DNA from: Paenibacillus cymbidii
Lineage (GTDB): Bacteria; Bacillota; Bacilli; Paenibacillales; NBRC-103111
DNA length: 64,000 nucleotides
Direction of reading: 5' to 3'
NCBI RefSeq assembly: GCF_004764705.1
Contig: NZ_SHLX01000023.1
Coordinates: 1-64,000 of the forward strand
The notes below the pieces were generated by a model. That model did no database searches. It was not told the DNA's origin and worked only from the letters and a program-made list of their open reading frames with translations. The position numbers were made by a program, and so were the translations under genes. Positions 10,001-16,941 of the stretch are shown here, one piece after another. Numbering within the stretch: the stretch's first letter is position 1; the number at the start of each line of letters is the position of its first letter.

Positions 10001-10871
10001 AGCCGCCGCTCCCGACTTGCCGCCAAGCTTCCGGTTCGATTGCGACCGCGTGTTCTGGCGGACCGGAAGCGCGGAATCGGACATCGTGCTGTTCTTTGAA
10101 GGCGGCCCGCAGACGTTCGAGCATACCCATTTCGACAAAGGCGAGTTCGTCATTCAGGCGTTCGGCGACTATGTCGCGGCGGACCCGGGCATGATTACTT
10201 ACGACAAACCCGAACACGTCTACTATGTGCAGTCGGCGTATCACAACATCGTCACGATTCGCGGGGCGAACCAGTCGTACAAGGATGCGGCGCAAGCCGT
10301 TGTGCTGCGCGCCTGCGAAAGTGACGCAGACGCGTCTTTCCTCCGCGCCGACCTGGCCAACAGCTACAAGGAGCTGGAGCGGTACGACCGCATGCTCGTG
10401 TTCGTACGGCCGCACTATTTTATTTTGCTGGACGAATTGGCGGCGGCAGGCGGCGGCATCGAGTGGAATTTCCACAGCTGCGGCGCCTTCCGCACGGAAG
10501 ACGGCAAACGGTTCGTTGCCGAAGGAAGCCGGGCGGGTCTGGTCATGCAAGTGGCCTGCGACGTGCCGCTGACCCACCACATGAGCCGGTACAGCGACGA
10601 GGGGCGGACGGTCAGCCACAATCTGGTGCTGACCCCCGGCGAAACGGCGACCGCCATGAACCTGGCGGCAGTGCTGGCCCCTTATCCGCTGGCCGGCGGA
10701 GCGCCCGCGATCGACGTCGCCGGCAAACCGGTTCCGGGCGGAGCGGGCTTTACCGTAACCGGCCCGTGGGGCCGCGACCGAATCGTTGTGCGGACGGGGC
10801 CGCGGCAAGGCGGCAGCCGCATTACTGTCGTTCGCGAAGGCGATGCCGGGTGGGAACGTTCGTTCGAATAA
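7062..10871 (+). CDS. PfkB family sugar kinase fused to heparinase II/III paralog 2
   Basis: One open frame of 1269 residues joins two normally separate proteins. Residues 1-319 are a PfkB (ribokinase-like) sugar kinase with the GGSCSIFA N-terminal signature and the anion-hole/base motif VGAGDSFDAG. Residues 320-1269 are a heparinase II/III-type lyase closely matching the protein at 313-3192, with FEHTHFDKG near residue 1018. There is no stop codon between them, only a polar linker around NKRHHPLEQRR. A ribosome-binding site and ATG (8019) survive at the junction, so a separate lyase may also be made. A TAG stands one base out of frame at 7999-8001, so a recent base change or sequencing error could also explain the fusion. 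No signal peptide is present. Confidence 0.8.
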   Translation: MSKTYDVLTVMDLCVDTLLRGDDVTPEFGQKEKLVEGYAIEMGGSCSIFACQTAKLGLTTAGIGVVGDDIAGRIVLDNLRQAGVRTELVETDPARRTGFSVALCKPDDRAILTYIGTIDAVELEQVTEERLRGIRHLHIGSYFLMKRLQPHWPDIARTVRRFGGTVSLDTNWDPEETWDSGLWELLPHVDIFLPNESELKRIAKADTVQAAVEKLQPFVPIIALKQREKGATAFCRGEVFHASAFPVDVVDEVGAGDSFDAGFVYGFLSGQLIAECLRLGCACGSMSTRGAGGTAGQATLAELEAMNKRHHPLEQRRATMDIKPDIDIDCAIVWETEREREFALALPQAEPLSRFLALPVHSSRKSMLFVGIAVKDEHGAEIHRTEAVVEWAGTETLHLLFPAAVREAAHTLVLSAGESTFAGTVLHIGSPEWREQRPPIPVNDGESLLDIFMNRAFYELDMWHKEPTGSPASAAIGELKQEWNFAALRLLVPKRELGASVAFSRKYDQSLAETQAFAVCVSVVPTARFSLNAVIDGKEVALVVGRPGAGLEEIRVPISGGKLERVTIRLDAESSGEHVAHLLWFMLERRGADPARSHEVTGMDDIAPPAAVPDGLPKLAAGLLFGEAELTRLRQTIASGKGRRLYEEILAEAESNLSYRPESYVGRYFPVYWGGQGIERLSSPYQETRRWFSALVYSALAYVLGGELKHGLLARRALLAAIRCEEWCAGFVSRIPRGITGYRATFTEAQLTQAVALCYDMIGGLLSDEEKRAVEDAIYDKSLPALDMYMRRNREGYLLESNQGAVYALGIVYACLVAGRSHPDALTILERQSAWFRRMLNGYYKPDGTTGEGMAYWEYTTHFALEALLLLARNSGEEVSAIAPPQFKESMRYVQHMRSLDDSALTFLPLGDSRAEKFRFMGPSLQFFARYYGDAAAHWMWSRYYDVPHPPASSFFGQEQGTGQYTSNGLLTLLLLEEREAAAPDLPPSFRFDCDRVFWRTGSAESDIVLFFEGGPQTFEHTHFDKGEFVIQAFGDYVAADPGMITYDKPEHVYYVQSAYHNIVTIRGANQSYKDAAQAVVLRACESDADASFLRADLANSYKELERYDRMLVFVRPHYFILLDELAAAGGGIEWNFHSCGAFRTEDGKRFVAEGSRAGLVMQVACDVPLTHHMSRYSDEGRTVSHNLVLTPGETATAMNLAAVLAPYPLAGGAPAIDVAGKPVPGGAGFTVTGPWGRDRIVVRTGPRQGGSRITVVREGDAGWERSFE
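8005..8021 (+). promoter_or_regulatory. Internal ribosome-binding site and start for heparinase paralog 2
   Basis: AAAGAAGGG at 8005-8013 stands five bases before an in-frame ATG at 8019. Initiation here would give a free 950-residue lyase starting where the 313-3192 paralog starts. Confidence 0.6.
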
Positions 10872-10889
10872 CGCGAAGGCGTCGCGGCT

Positions 10890-11807
10890 TCATTCGCCGG
10901 ATTGGTCCGATTGGCCGGTTTCGTCGGGCGCCCAGTTGGGGGGCGCTGCCGTTTCCTCCGGCGGCTGCTTGCGGTAGTCGAGCGGCGCGACGCCTTCGTA
11001 CTTTTTGAACAGCCGGCTGAAGTAAAGCTGGTCGTCGAAGCCGACCAGCGAAGCGATCTGGCGGATATTGAGCTGGGTATGGCGCATCAGATCCTTCGCC
11101 TTCCGCAGCCGGTACTGGATCAAATATTGCTGCGGCGACAAGCCGGTATGCGCTTTGAAGATGCTCGTATAGCGACTTGCGCTGAACCCGGCTTGCGCGG
11201 CCAGGTCCTGCACGGTCAGCTTGCGGGCATAATTTTTGTGCAGCAGGTTGAAGGAAGTGTACAGCATCAGCTCCTGGGGATTGAGCCGCTCCACCTGCTC
11301 GCGGATGGCCAGCTTGCGCGTGACGGTGAAGATGAGCTCCTGCAACAGCGACGCGGAAATGTGCTCGAAGCTCGGCTGCCGCTCCACCTCCTCCTCGATA
11401 ATGCGCGCGAACAGCCGGGGGATATCGTCGTTGACGCCGGTGAAGAAGAAGCTGTCGTTCCACAGCTTCGCCTTGATCAGCAGATCGGTCACCCCGTACC
11501 CGGTAAAATGCAGCCAATAGCTGCCGGTCGGCTCTTTGCCCGATTTGGCGTAAAATTGCCGTTCGAACGGCTTGCCGATAAACACGGTGCCGGCCGGAAT
11601 CGTTCGTTCGTCGTCTCCGATCCGCACCTTCATGGAACCGCTGTGCAAGTAGGACAGCAAAAAATCGAGCCGCCCTTTCTCCCGATTGGCTACCCCCGCC
11701 GGCTCGTCGTATTCGTACCCGATGCTGTTGATGATCAGGTAATCTTCCCGGCTGTGATTGCCGCTGTCGATCAGGTCGGCCACCCGGTACGCATATTGGT
11801 ATTTCAT
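10890..11807 (-). CDS. AraC family transcriptional regulator of the GH4/DUF4838 module
   Basis: The 305-residue protein has an N-terminal cupin-like sensing domain (about residues 15-160) and a C-terminal AraC/XylS DNA-binding domain (about 190-290). The latter has two helix-turn-helix units, LTVQDLAAQAGFSASRYTSIFK and NIRQIASLVGFDDQLYFSRLFKK, split here only for description. A good GAGGAGGGAG site precedes the ATG. It is convergent with the kinase-lyase fusion gene and divergent from the DUF4838 gene at 12164. A shared box found upstream of that gene and of the GH4 operon suggests it activates both in response to a sugar ligand. Confidence 0.88.
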   Translation of the reverse strand: MKYQYAYRVADLIDSGNHSREDYLIINSIGYEYDEPAGVANREKGRLDFLLSYLHSGSMKVRIGDDERTIPAGTVFIGKPFERQFYAKSGKEPTGSYWLHFTGYGVTDLLIKAKLWNDSFFFTGVNDDIPRLFARIIEEEVERQPSFEHISASLLQELIFTVTRKLAIREQVERLNPQELMLYTSFNLLHKNYARKLTVQDLAAQAGFSASRYTSIFKAHTGLSPQQYLIQYRLRKAKDLMRHTQLNIRQIASLVGFDDQLYFSRLFKKYEGVAPLDYRKQPPEETAAPPNWAPDETGQSDQSGE

Positions 11808-11966
11808 GTGCTCCCTCCTCGGTTGAACGCGGAAAGTCCATACTTGTTTATGCGGTTTATTATACCGCGCCCGGACGCCCGCAGGCTATAAAAAATGTCG
11901 TTTCCGCCCCGTTTCCGATCATGGTGTCAACCGGTTTGGCGACCCCTGTCGAAGTCCTTCGATAGT

Positions 11967-12030
11967 AAGCGATTTGTCCATAAATCGAGCAAATAAATTC
12001 ATATGATCGCCACTGCCCTCCCGGTATAAT
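11967..12030 (+). promoter_or_regulatory. Promoter and likely AraC operator of the DUF4838 gene
   Basis: The box CGATTTGTCCATA (11970-11982) lies 55 bases before TATAAT (12025-12030) with a poor -35 region. Similarity to the GH4 operon promoter extends about 39 bases from the start of the box, through GC/AAAT-rich sequence to a common ATATG. Confidence 0.6.
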
Positions 12031-12089
12031 AAGAGAGCAAGCGGACAACGAGACACCATCATACGCAAGCGCGAAAGGGGAGAGAGACG

Positions 12090-12167
12090 ATGCCGACGAA
12101 GGCGACTAACGGGGCCATGCGCCTTGTCCGAATCAAATTGGTGCGGATCGTCACGCCAAATAAATGA
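12090..12167 (+). CDS. 25-codon upstream ORF overlapping the DUF4838 start
   Basis: A short frame begins at an ATG preceded by a strong AAAGGGGAGAG site and ends in a TGA that overlaps the DUF4838 ATG as ATGA. Its product would be basic (about six Lys/Arg) and begin MPTKATNG. The downstream gene lacks a clear ribosome-binding site of its own, so this ORF probably serves translational coupling or leader control. No homology is recognised; it could be non-functional as a peptide. Confidence 0.5.
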   Translation: MPTKATNGAMRLVRIKLVRIVTPNK

Positions 12168-14269
12168 ATGCTATTGAACTTGTCGTACCGTTCGAAGATG
12201 CGGAGCGCCTGACGCCAATCTGGGCGGAAGAGGAAGCGCGCATCGATTTCCAGCGCGAGGCGGAGCGCGCCGACCGCTGCACGCTCGCCTTCGCTGCGAC
12301 GGAGTTGAACCGTTATTTGCGGCGGACGCTGCCGGAAGGGACGGAGATCCGCTACGCCCGGCAGGCGCTTGCGGACGGCGATCCGCAGCGGACGACGATC
12401 GCGCTGCGGATTGCGGCCGGTCCCGGGCTCGGCGACGATGCGTTTACGCTGGAGCGCAGCGGGCAAGGCGTCGTTATTACCGGGCACGGCCGGGCCGGTG
12501 TGCTGTACGGCGCCTACGAGCTGCTGCGTTTGCAGGGCTGGCGCTGGTTCGCGCCGGGCGAAGCCGGCGAAATCGCGCCGGAGCGGCGTGTTTCCGGGCT
12601 GGTTCTGCCCGAAGAGTCGCGCACGTATCGCCCCTCGATGCCGCAGGGGCGGGGCTTTGATTTTGAGTACGTCTCGATGGAGTCGGAGACGTTCTTCCTG
12701 TGGATGGCGCGCAACCGGATGAACATTGCCGCTTATCGTCCGGCGACGGCTGCTTTCTGCCGCAAGCTGGGCATGGGCTTCAAGGTCGGCGGCCACATCT
12801 TCGAAGCGATTCTCGACCCGGATCGGCCGCTGCCGGGCGGCAGGACGATGTGGGAGGAGCACGCGCACTGGTACGGGCTGCCGGAGAGCGGCGAACGGCG
12901 CAAGGAGGACGCGCTTGCGATCCAGTTCTGCGTGTCGCAGCCGGACTTGATCGCCTTCCTCGGCGACGAGCTGATCCGCCGTTTGAGCGGCGAGTGGAAG
13001 GAAGCCGACCGCGTCGACGTGTGGGGCTTCGACACCTGGGGCAAAAGCTGCATGTGCGCCGCCTGCCGGCAGCTCGGCAACAGCGCCGATCAGCTGCTGC
13101 ACTTTGCCGCCGGCATGCGCGACGAAGTGAATCGCGCGCATGCGCGCGGTGAGCTCGGCCGACCCGTGCGGCTGGTGCTCTGCGCTTACGAAGGCACGGA
13201 TACGCTGTTTGGCCCGAGTCGGCCGGTGCCGGAGTCGGTTCTCGCCGCCGGCGACATGATCGTGTATTACCCGATCAACCGCTGCTATGCGCACGACCTG
13301 GCGGATGCCGGCTGCGCCGCCAACGACAAGTACCGGAAGGCGCTGCACAGCTGGACATCGCTGCAGCCCGCCGTTCCCGTCATTGTCGGCGAGTACTACA
13401 ATGTCTCGAAGTTCGAGGATTTGCCCTTGCTGTTCGTCCGGCGCATGCTGCGCGATATCCCGGCTTACGCCCGCATGGGGGTGCGGGGCATGACGTACAT
13501 GCATGTCCCGCTCGTGGGCTGGGGCATGCGCACGTTGACGCAGCTGCTGTACGCGCAGCTGCTCTGGGATGCGGAGACGGACGGGGATGCGTTCCTGTCC
13601 GAGTATTTTTCGCTTTGGTACGGCCCGCATGCGGAGCGGATGCGCCAGGCGTACGAAGCGATCGAAGAAGCGTGGCGCGACATCGCCGACTGGCGCGCGT
13701 GGAAGCGGGACAGCGTGCTGTCGCATCTGCTGCGCTGGGACGGCGGCCGGGCGTCGGCGCCGCTTGCGGCGGGCGATCACTTCGGCGCCGGCGGGCCGGC
13801 AGTGATCGTGCAGGCGGGACGCGCGTCGCTGGGGCTGCTGGAGCAGGCGATGCGCGGCCTTGAAGCGGCGCTGGCCGACGACAAGGCGCTGTCGGCCGCC
13901 GGCGTTTCGGCCGCCTGGCGCGTCGCGGTCAATCCGGCCGAAGCGAGCCGGCAGACGCGCCGGGAGCTGCGGCATGAGCTGCGGCTGGGCGAAGATCGCC
14001 GGCTGCTGCGGTACGGCATCGACACGATGCGGCTGCAGGTGGAGACCGTCGCGTACCACACCGCGCTGCACGAAGGAGCCGGGGAAGCGGCGGAAGCCGC
14101 CTGGCAGGAGATGGAGCGGGCGGCGGAGCGGCTCGACCTGCACTTCATCCCGCTCGGCTACGAGCAGCCGGGCGCGGGCTTCGTCAGCAAGGACGCGCTG
14201 ACGCGCAGCCAGCTGCGCGAGGTGCTGCTGCGCTGCCGGGCGAAGCGTGCGGAGGCGGAGCGCGGGTGA
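12164..14269 (+). CDS. DUF4838 domain-containing protein, putative glycoside hydrolase (paralog A)
   Basis: The 701-residue protein has an N-terminal GH20b/GH67-N-like domain with ATELNRYL (about 45-52) and GAYELL motifs, then a TIM-barrel-like DUF4838 domain. Conserved stretches include YYPINRCYAHD (near residue 367) and VGEYYN (near 408), both shared with the second DUF4838 protein at 34005-36194. The DUF4838 group includes family GH163 enzymes, so an endo- or exo-glycosidase acting on N-acetylated or uronic sugars is plausible. No signal peptide is visible. The ATG is coupled to a short upstream ORF. Placement next to the AraC gene and lyases links it to the same glycan pathway. Confidence 0.8.
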   Translation: MNAIELVVPFEDAERLTPIWAEEEARIDFQREAERADRCTLAFAATELNRYLRRTLPEGTEIRYARQALADGDPQRTTIALRIAAGPGLGDDAFTLERSGQGVVITGHGRAGVLYGAYELLRLQGWRWFAPGEAGEIAPERRVSGLVLPEESRTYRPSMPQGRGFDFEYVSMESETFFLWMARNRMNIAAYRPATAAFCRKLGMGFKVGGHIFEAILDPDRPLPGGRTMWEEHAHWYGLPESGERRKEDALAIQFCVSQPDLIAFLGDELIRRLSGEWKEADRVDVWGFDTWGKSCMCAACRQLGNSADQLLHFAAGMRDEVNRAHARGELGRPVRLVLCAYEGTDTLFGPSRPVPESVLAAGDMIVYYPINRCYAHDLADAGCAANDKYRKALHSWTSLQPAVPVIVGEYYNVSKFEDLPLLFVRRMLRDIPAYARMGVRGMTYMHVPLVGWGMRTLTQLLYAQLLWDAETDGDAFLSEYFSLWYGPHAERMRQAYEAIEEAWRDIADWRAWKRDSVLSHLLRWDGGRASAPLAAGDHFGAGGPAVIVQAGRASLGLLEQAMRGLEAALADDKALSAAGVSAAWRVAVNPAEASRQTRRELRHELRLGEDRRLLRYGIDTMRLQVETVAYHTALHEGAGEAAEAAWQEMERAAERLDLHFIPLGYEQPGAGFVSKDALTRSQLREVLLRCRAKRAEAERG

Positions 14270-14285
14270 AAGGCGCGCCACTGGC

Positions 14286-14483
14286 GGAAATAAGCCATGT
14301 TTTATTGGCTATTTCCTGATTTTTGGACGGTCACGAAGAAATAGCCAGTGAAATGACTGGTTATTTCTTCGAAACGTTCGATTTTGCAGCTATTTGGCCA
14401 AAATAACCAGCGATTTTGCTGGTTATTTTCGATGATGAAGGGGAAAACGGGGAAATAAGCCATTTTTTATGGACTATTTTTGG
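14286..14483. repeat. Cluster of four palindromic intergenic repeats
   Basis: Palindromes lie at about 14286-14315, 14335-14370, 14399-14431 and 14451-14483. The second is the longest, with 15-base arms GAAGAAATAGCCAGT and ACTGGTTATTTCTTC. Both arm subtypes of the family are present. Confidence 0.75.
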
Positions 14484-14519
14484 GAGGACCGCGGGGTGAA
14501 AACGCGGCCTCTTTTTTTT
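14484..14519 (+). terminator. Rho-independent terminator after the DUF4838 gene
   Basis: GAGGACCGCG pairs with CGCGGCCTC across a GGGTGAAAA loop and is followed by eight T residues. It follows the repeat cluster and separates DUF4838 paralog A from the next gene. Confidence 0.8.
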
Positions 14520-14599
14520 GAAACCTTTTTTACTCCCTTCGTGTCTAAACATACATATGGCGTAAAACGTACTATTTTCCATAAATCAGGGGGGCGGTT

Positions 14600-15091
14600 G
14601 TGATAGCGAAATACAGAGGCTACGGCATGGCTGCATTGGCGGTTGCGATGGTGGCGGTACTCGTCTACTGGGGATATGATCGGGTCAACCGAGCGTCGCC
14701 GGGCGAAACTAAAAAGGCTACTACCGACAATGTTGAAACGGCTCTTGGTATTTCGCCAATTGCCGTGATCGGCAAAGTTGCCCAAGCGTCCGGAACCGGG
14801 TACAAGATTGAAGTGATTCAAGTGTTAAAAGGGGATGTCAAAGGGAACCGCAGCATTCAAGTGGCGGTACCGGGGGGGCCGGGGATATTGGCGAACAATG
14901 AAGAGTATGTGTTTGCCTTGGCTCCGTCACTTTCGGGCCCGCCAAACTTTTACGGCATGATTGATCCGTTTATTTTTCAAATCAAAAACAACAAGGTCGC
15001 CGCGATCACGAACGATGCGCAAGTAGCAGCGGCCTTCCAAGAAACGAACATGTCCGTAGCAGAATTGGCAAGCAAGCTGGCGGCGAAGTAA
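14600..15091 (+). CDS. Membrane-anchored hypothetical protein
   Basis: The 163-residue protein starts with one hydrophobic segment (about residues 9-25, GMAALAVAMVAVLVYWGY) after a short basic stretch, so it is an anchored or secreted protein with its C-terminal part outside. The rest looks like a small beta-rich domain containing AVIGKV, IEVIQVLKGD and EEYVFAL, which resembles proteins annotated as hypothetical cell-surface factors in Bacilli. The GTG start has AGGGGGG six bases upstream. It is alone between a terminator and a convergent gene. I do not recognise a function. Confidence 0.7.
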   Translation: MIAKYRGYGMAALAVAMVAVLVYWGYDRVNRASPGETKKATTDNVETALGISPIAVIGKVAQASGTGYKIEVIQVLKGDVKGNRSIQVAVPGGPGILANNEEYVFALAPSLSGPPNFYGMIDPFIFQIKNNKVAAITNDAQVAAAFQETNMSVAELASKLAAK

Positions 15092-15107
15092 CTTCGGCCC
15101 AACCGGC

Positions 15108-15989
15108 CTACCTTCGAAATCGCTCCCCGAGCCACCGCTTGACGAGCGGCAGCGCCGTCTCCGGCTGCATTGCTTTGGTGTGGTCCATTCCATCTCCGGC
15201 AAGGAGCTCCACGTCCCAGCCGAGCCGGCGCAGCTCCTCCCGATGCAGGCGCAGGGCGCCGGCGATGTCGACCGTCACGCCGCCGAAGTTGGCGCCGTAT
15301 ACGATCGTGTCCCGTTCGCCCGCAAACGCAAGCCGGGGCATGCGCAGCCGGTGTTGGATCGCCGTATCGTCGAACGCCGCGAGCTGCTTGTACAGCGTAT
15401 GGAACTGCTTCGTCTGGCCCGGGGCAATCGTCACCTGCACCTGCTCCCAGTCAACCTGATCGGGCGTGAGTTCGTATGCGGCCGACGCGTTTCCGGCGGT
15501 TTGCTGCTGCAGCGCCTGTTCATACGTTTTTTCGGTTACGGTCAGCATTTCCCGGTAAGGCCCGCCATAAGGCGGAAACCCGCTCATCATCAGCGCGGCG
15601 ACGCGATTGGTGCGAAGCGCAAGCTGCAGCCCGGCCAGCGCCAGCCACGAATAGCCGTAGTAGCCGAAACAAGCGGCGCCCGCCCCGTCCGCGATGCGCA
15701 GCAGGTCGGCCGCAATCGTTTCCGGCGTCAGCGTATCCGGCAGCGGATGGGCGAACCGGTGCCCTTCGTAATCGAAAGACACGACGCGGAACGTGTCCGC
15801 CAGCCCGTCGACGAAACGCCGGCCGAGCTCGGGATCGACGCCCCACAGCTTCAACATTTCCGCTTCCCGGCCCGTTGCCGCCGGTTTGGTTCCGGGCAGC
15901 ATCACTACGTTTCCCGACTCGCCGGCCAGCCCGACTTCGATCGTCGTCCCGTCATGCAAGGCAATGGTTATGTTTTTGTTTTTGTTCAC
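15108..15989 (-). CDS. Alpha/beta hydrolase
   Basis: The 293-residue protein has an alpha/beta hydrolase layout: an N-terminal strand with VVMLPGT, a SFDYEGHRF strand-turn, and a nucleophile elbow GYSW (Ser near residue 114) in FGYYGYSWLALAG. The usual second glycine of GxSxG is replaced by Leu. A later FAGERDTIVYG supplies the acidic residue and GDGMDHTKA the catalytic His. No signal peptide is seen, so it is cytosolic. GGAGCGAGCC-like sequence precedes the ATG. It overlaps no neighbour and is convergent with the gene at 14600. The substrate cannot be told from sequence. Confidence 0.8.
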   Translation of the reverse strand: MNKNKNITIALHDGTTIEVGLAGESGNVVMLPGTKPAATGREAEMLKLWGVDPELGRRFVDGLADTFRVVSFDYEGHRFAHPLPDTLTPETIAADLLRIADGAGAACFGYYGYSWLALAGLQLALRTNRVAALMMSGFPPYGGPYREMLTVTEKTYEQALQQQTAGNASAAYELTPDQVDWEQVQVTIAPGQTKQFHTLYKQLAAFDDTAIQHRLRMPRLAFAGERDTIVYGANFGGVTVDIAGALRLHREELRRLGWDVELLAGDGMDHTKAMQPETALPLVKRWLGERFRR

Positions 15990-16148
15990 GGCGGCTCGCT
16001 CCTGTTTTGGTTGATACCCCTACTCTACAACATTCATGCAAGCTTTCGGATCGGCCGGGCGCAACGTCGGCGCGGCTTGCGCTCGCCCGATTTTATGTTA
16101 TCGTAGCAGTTGAAGGTTTGACTTGAAGCGGAAGGAAGGGAATCCACG

Positions 16149-16865
16149 TTGGCGATCGTATATACGCCGTCGCAAATCGCCGCCGATCTGAAGATCAGCA
16201 CCACCACGCTGCGGCGCTATGAAGAGCAGGGGCTGCTTCCGGACGTGCCGAGGAAGGCGGGCAATCATCGCTATTACTTGCCCATCCATTTGCAAGCATT
16301 CGCGACGATTCGCGCGCTGCTGCAAGGCTTCGATATCCCGGTGGCCTACGCCGTCATGCGCGCCGTCAAGACGGGGAACGCGACCGAAGCGTTCTGGCTG
16401 ATGAACCGGCAGTTGGCCGCCACGCAAGCGGAGAAGCAGCGAACGGAGGACATTCTCGGCATGATCCGGAGCGCCGACTTTCCCGCCTCGCTTCAGGTCA
16501 AACGAGCGAATGCCATGACGATCGGTCAGGCAGCCGCACTGGCCGGCGTCAATCCGTCCGCCATCCGACATTGGGAGAAAGAAGGGCTCATCCGTTCGGA
16601 GCGGAACAAGGATAACGGTTATCGCCAATTTTCCGTTCATGCGCTGCGCAACATCCTGGTGATTGCCCGCTTGAGGCGAACCGTGTATTACATGGAGCAG
16701 ATGAAAGCGCTCCTGGATGAACTGGACAACCGCCGGTATGCCGCCGTCGATCGTTCGCTCCATCTGGCGCTTGAGCATCTGGGCCGGCAGCTTGCCAGCC
16801 AATTCGCAGGTGTGGCGCAGCTAGTTCCTTATGCCGCCTCCATGTCAAAAAGTGTATCGGGGTAA
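16149..16865 (+). CDS. MerR-type regulator with two helix-turn-helix domains
   Basis: The 238-residue protein contains two MerR-like winged helix domains in tandem. The first (about residues 4-72) reads TPSQIAADLKISTTTLRRYEE with a wing NHRYY. The second (about 121-190) reads TIGQAAALAGVNPSAIRHWEKE with a wing NGYRQFS. MerR proteins normally have one such domain and dimerise, so this chain could bind like a covalent dimer. The TTG start is supported by GGAAGGAAGGG seven bases upstream. The next gene (Gfo/Idh/MocA, 77 bases away) has a palindromic operator at its start and may be a target, although that palindrome looks more LacI-like. Confidence 0.82.
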   Translation: MAIVYTPSQIAADLKISTTTLRRYEEQGLLPDVPRKAGNHRYYLPIHLQAFATIRALLQGFDIPVAYAVMRAVKTGNATEAFWLMNRQLAATQAEKQRTEDILGMIRSADFPASLQVKRANAMTIGQAAALAGVNPSAIRHWEKEGLIRSERNKDNGYRQFSVHALRNILVIARLRRTVYYMEQMKALLDELDNRRYAAVDRSLHLALEHLGRQLASQFAGVAQLVPYAASMSKSVSG

Positions 16866-16876
16866 GAAATTGAATC

Positions 16877-16927
16877 TTGTTGGCCGCTCGCGCCTGCACC
16901 TATACTAAGCTTGCAATCGATTGCAAG
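16877..16927 (+). promoter_or_regulatory. Promoter with 18-bp palindromic operator
   Basis: TTGTTG (16877-16882) and TATACT (16901-16906) are 18 bases apart. An 18-bp perfect palindrome with centre TCGA (half-site CTTGCAATC) covers 16910-16927, the expected transcription start and the first bases of the ribosome-binding site. Its TTGCAA...TTGCAA form with a central CG resembles LacI/GalR operators. Confidence 0.65.
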
Positions 16928-16941
16928 GAGGTGCGCGACAA

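Noticed and set aside
12059..14281. 740-codon minus-strand frame opposite the DUF4838 gene
   Set aside because: No recognisable domain, arginine-rich, and fully covered by a convincing plus-strand gene.
14399..14483. Repeats as additional terminators of the DUF4838 gene
   Set aside because: They can form hairpins, but a far better terminator with eight T residues follows at 14484-14519.
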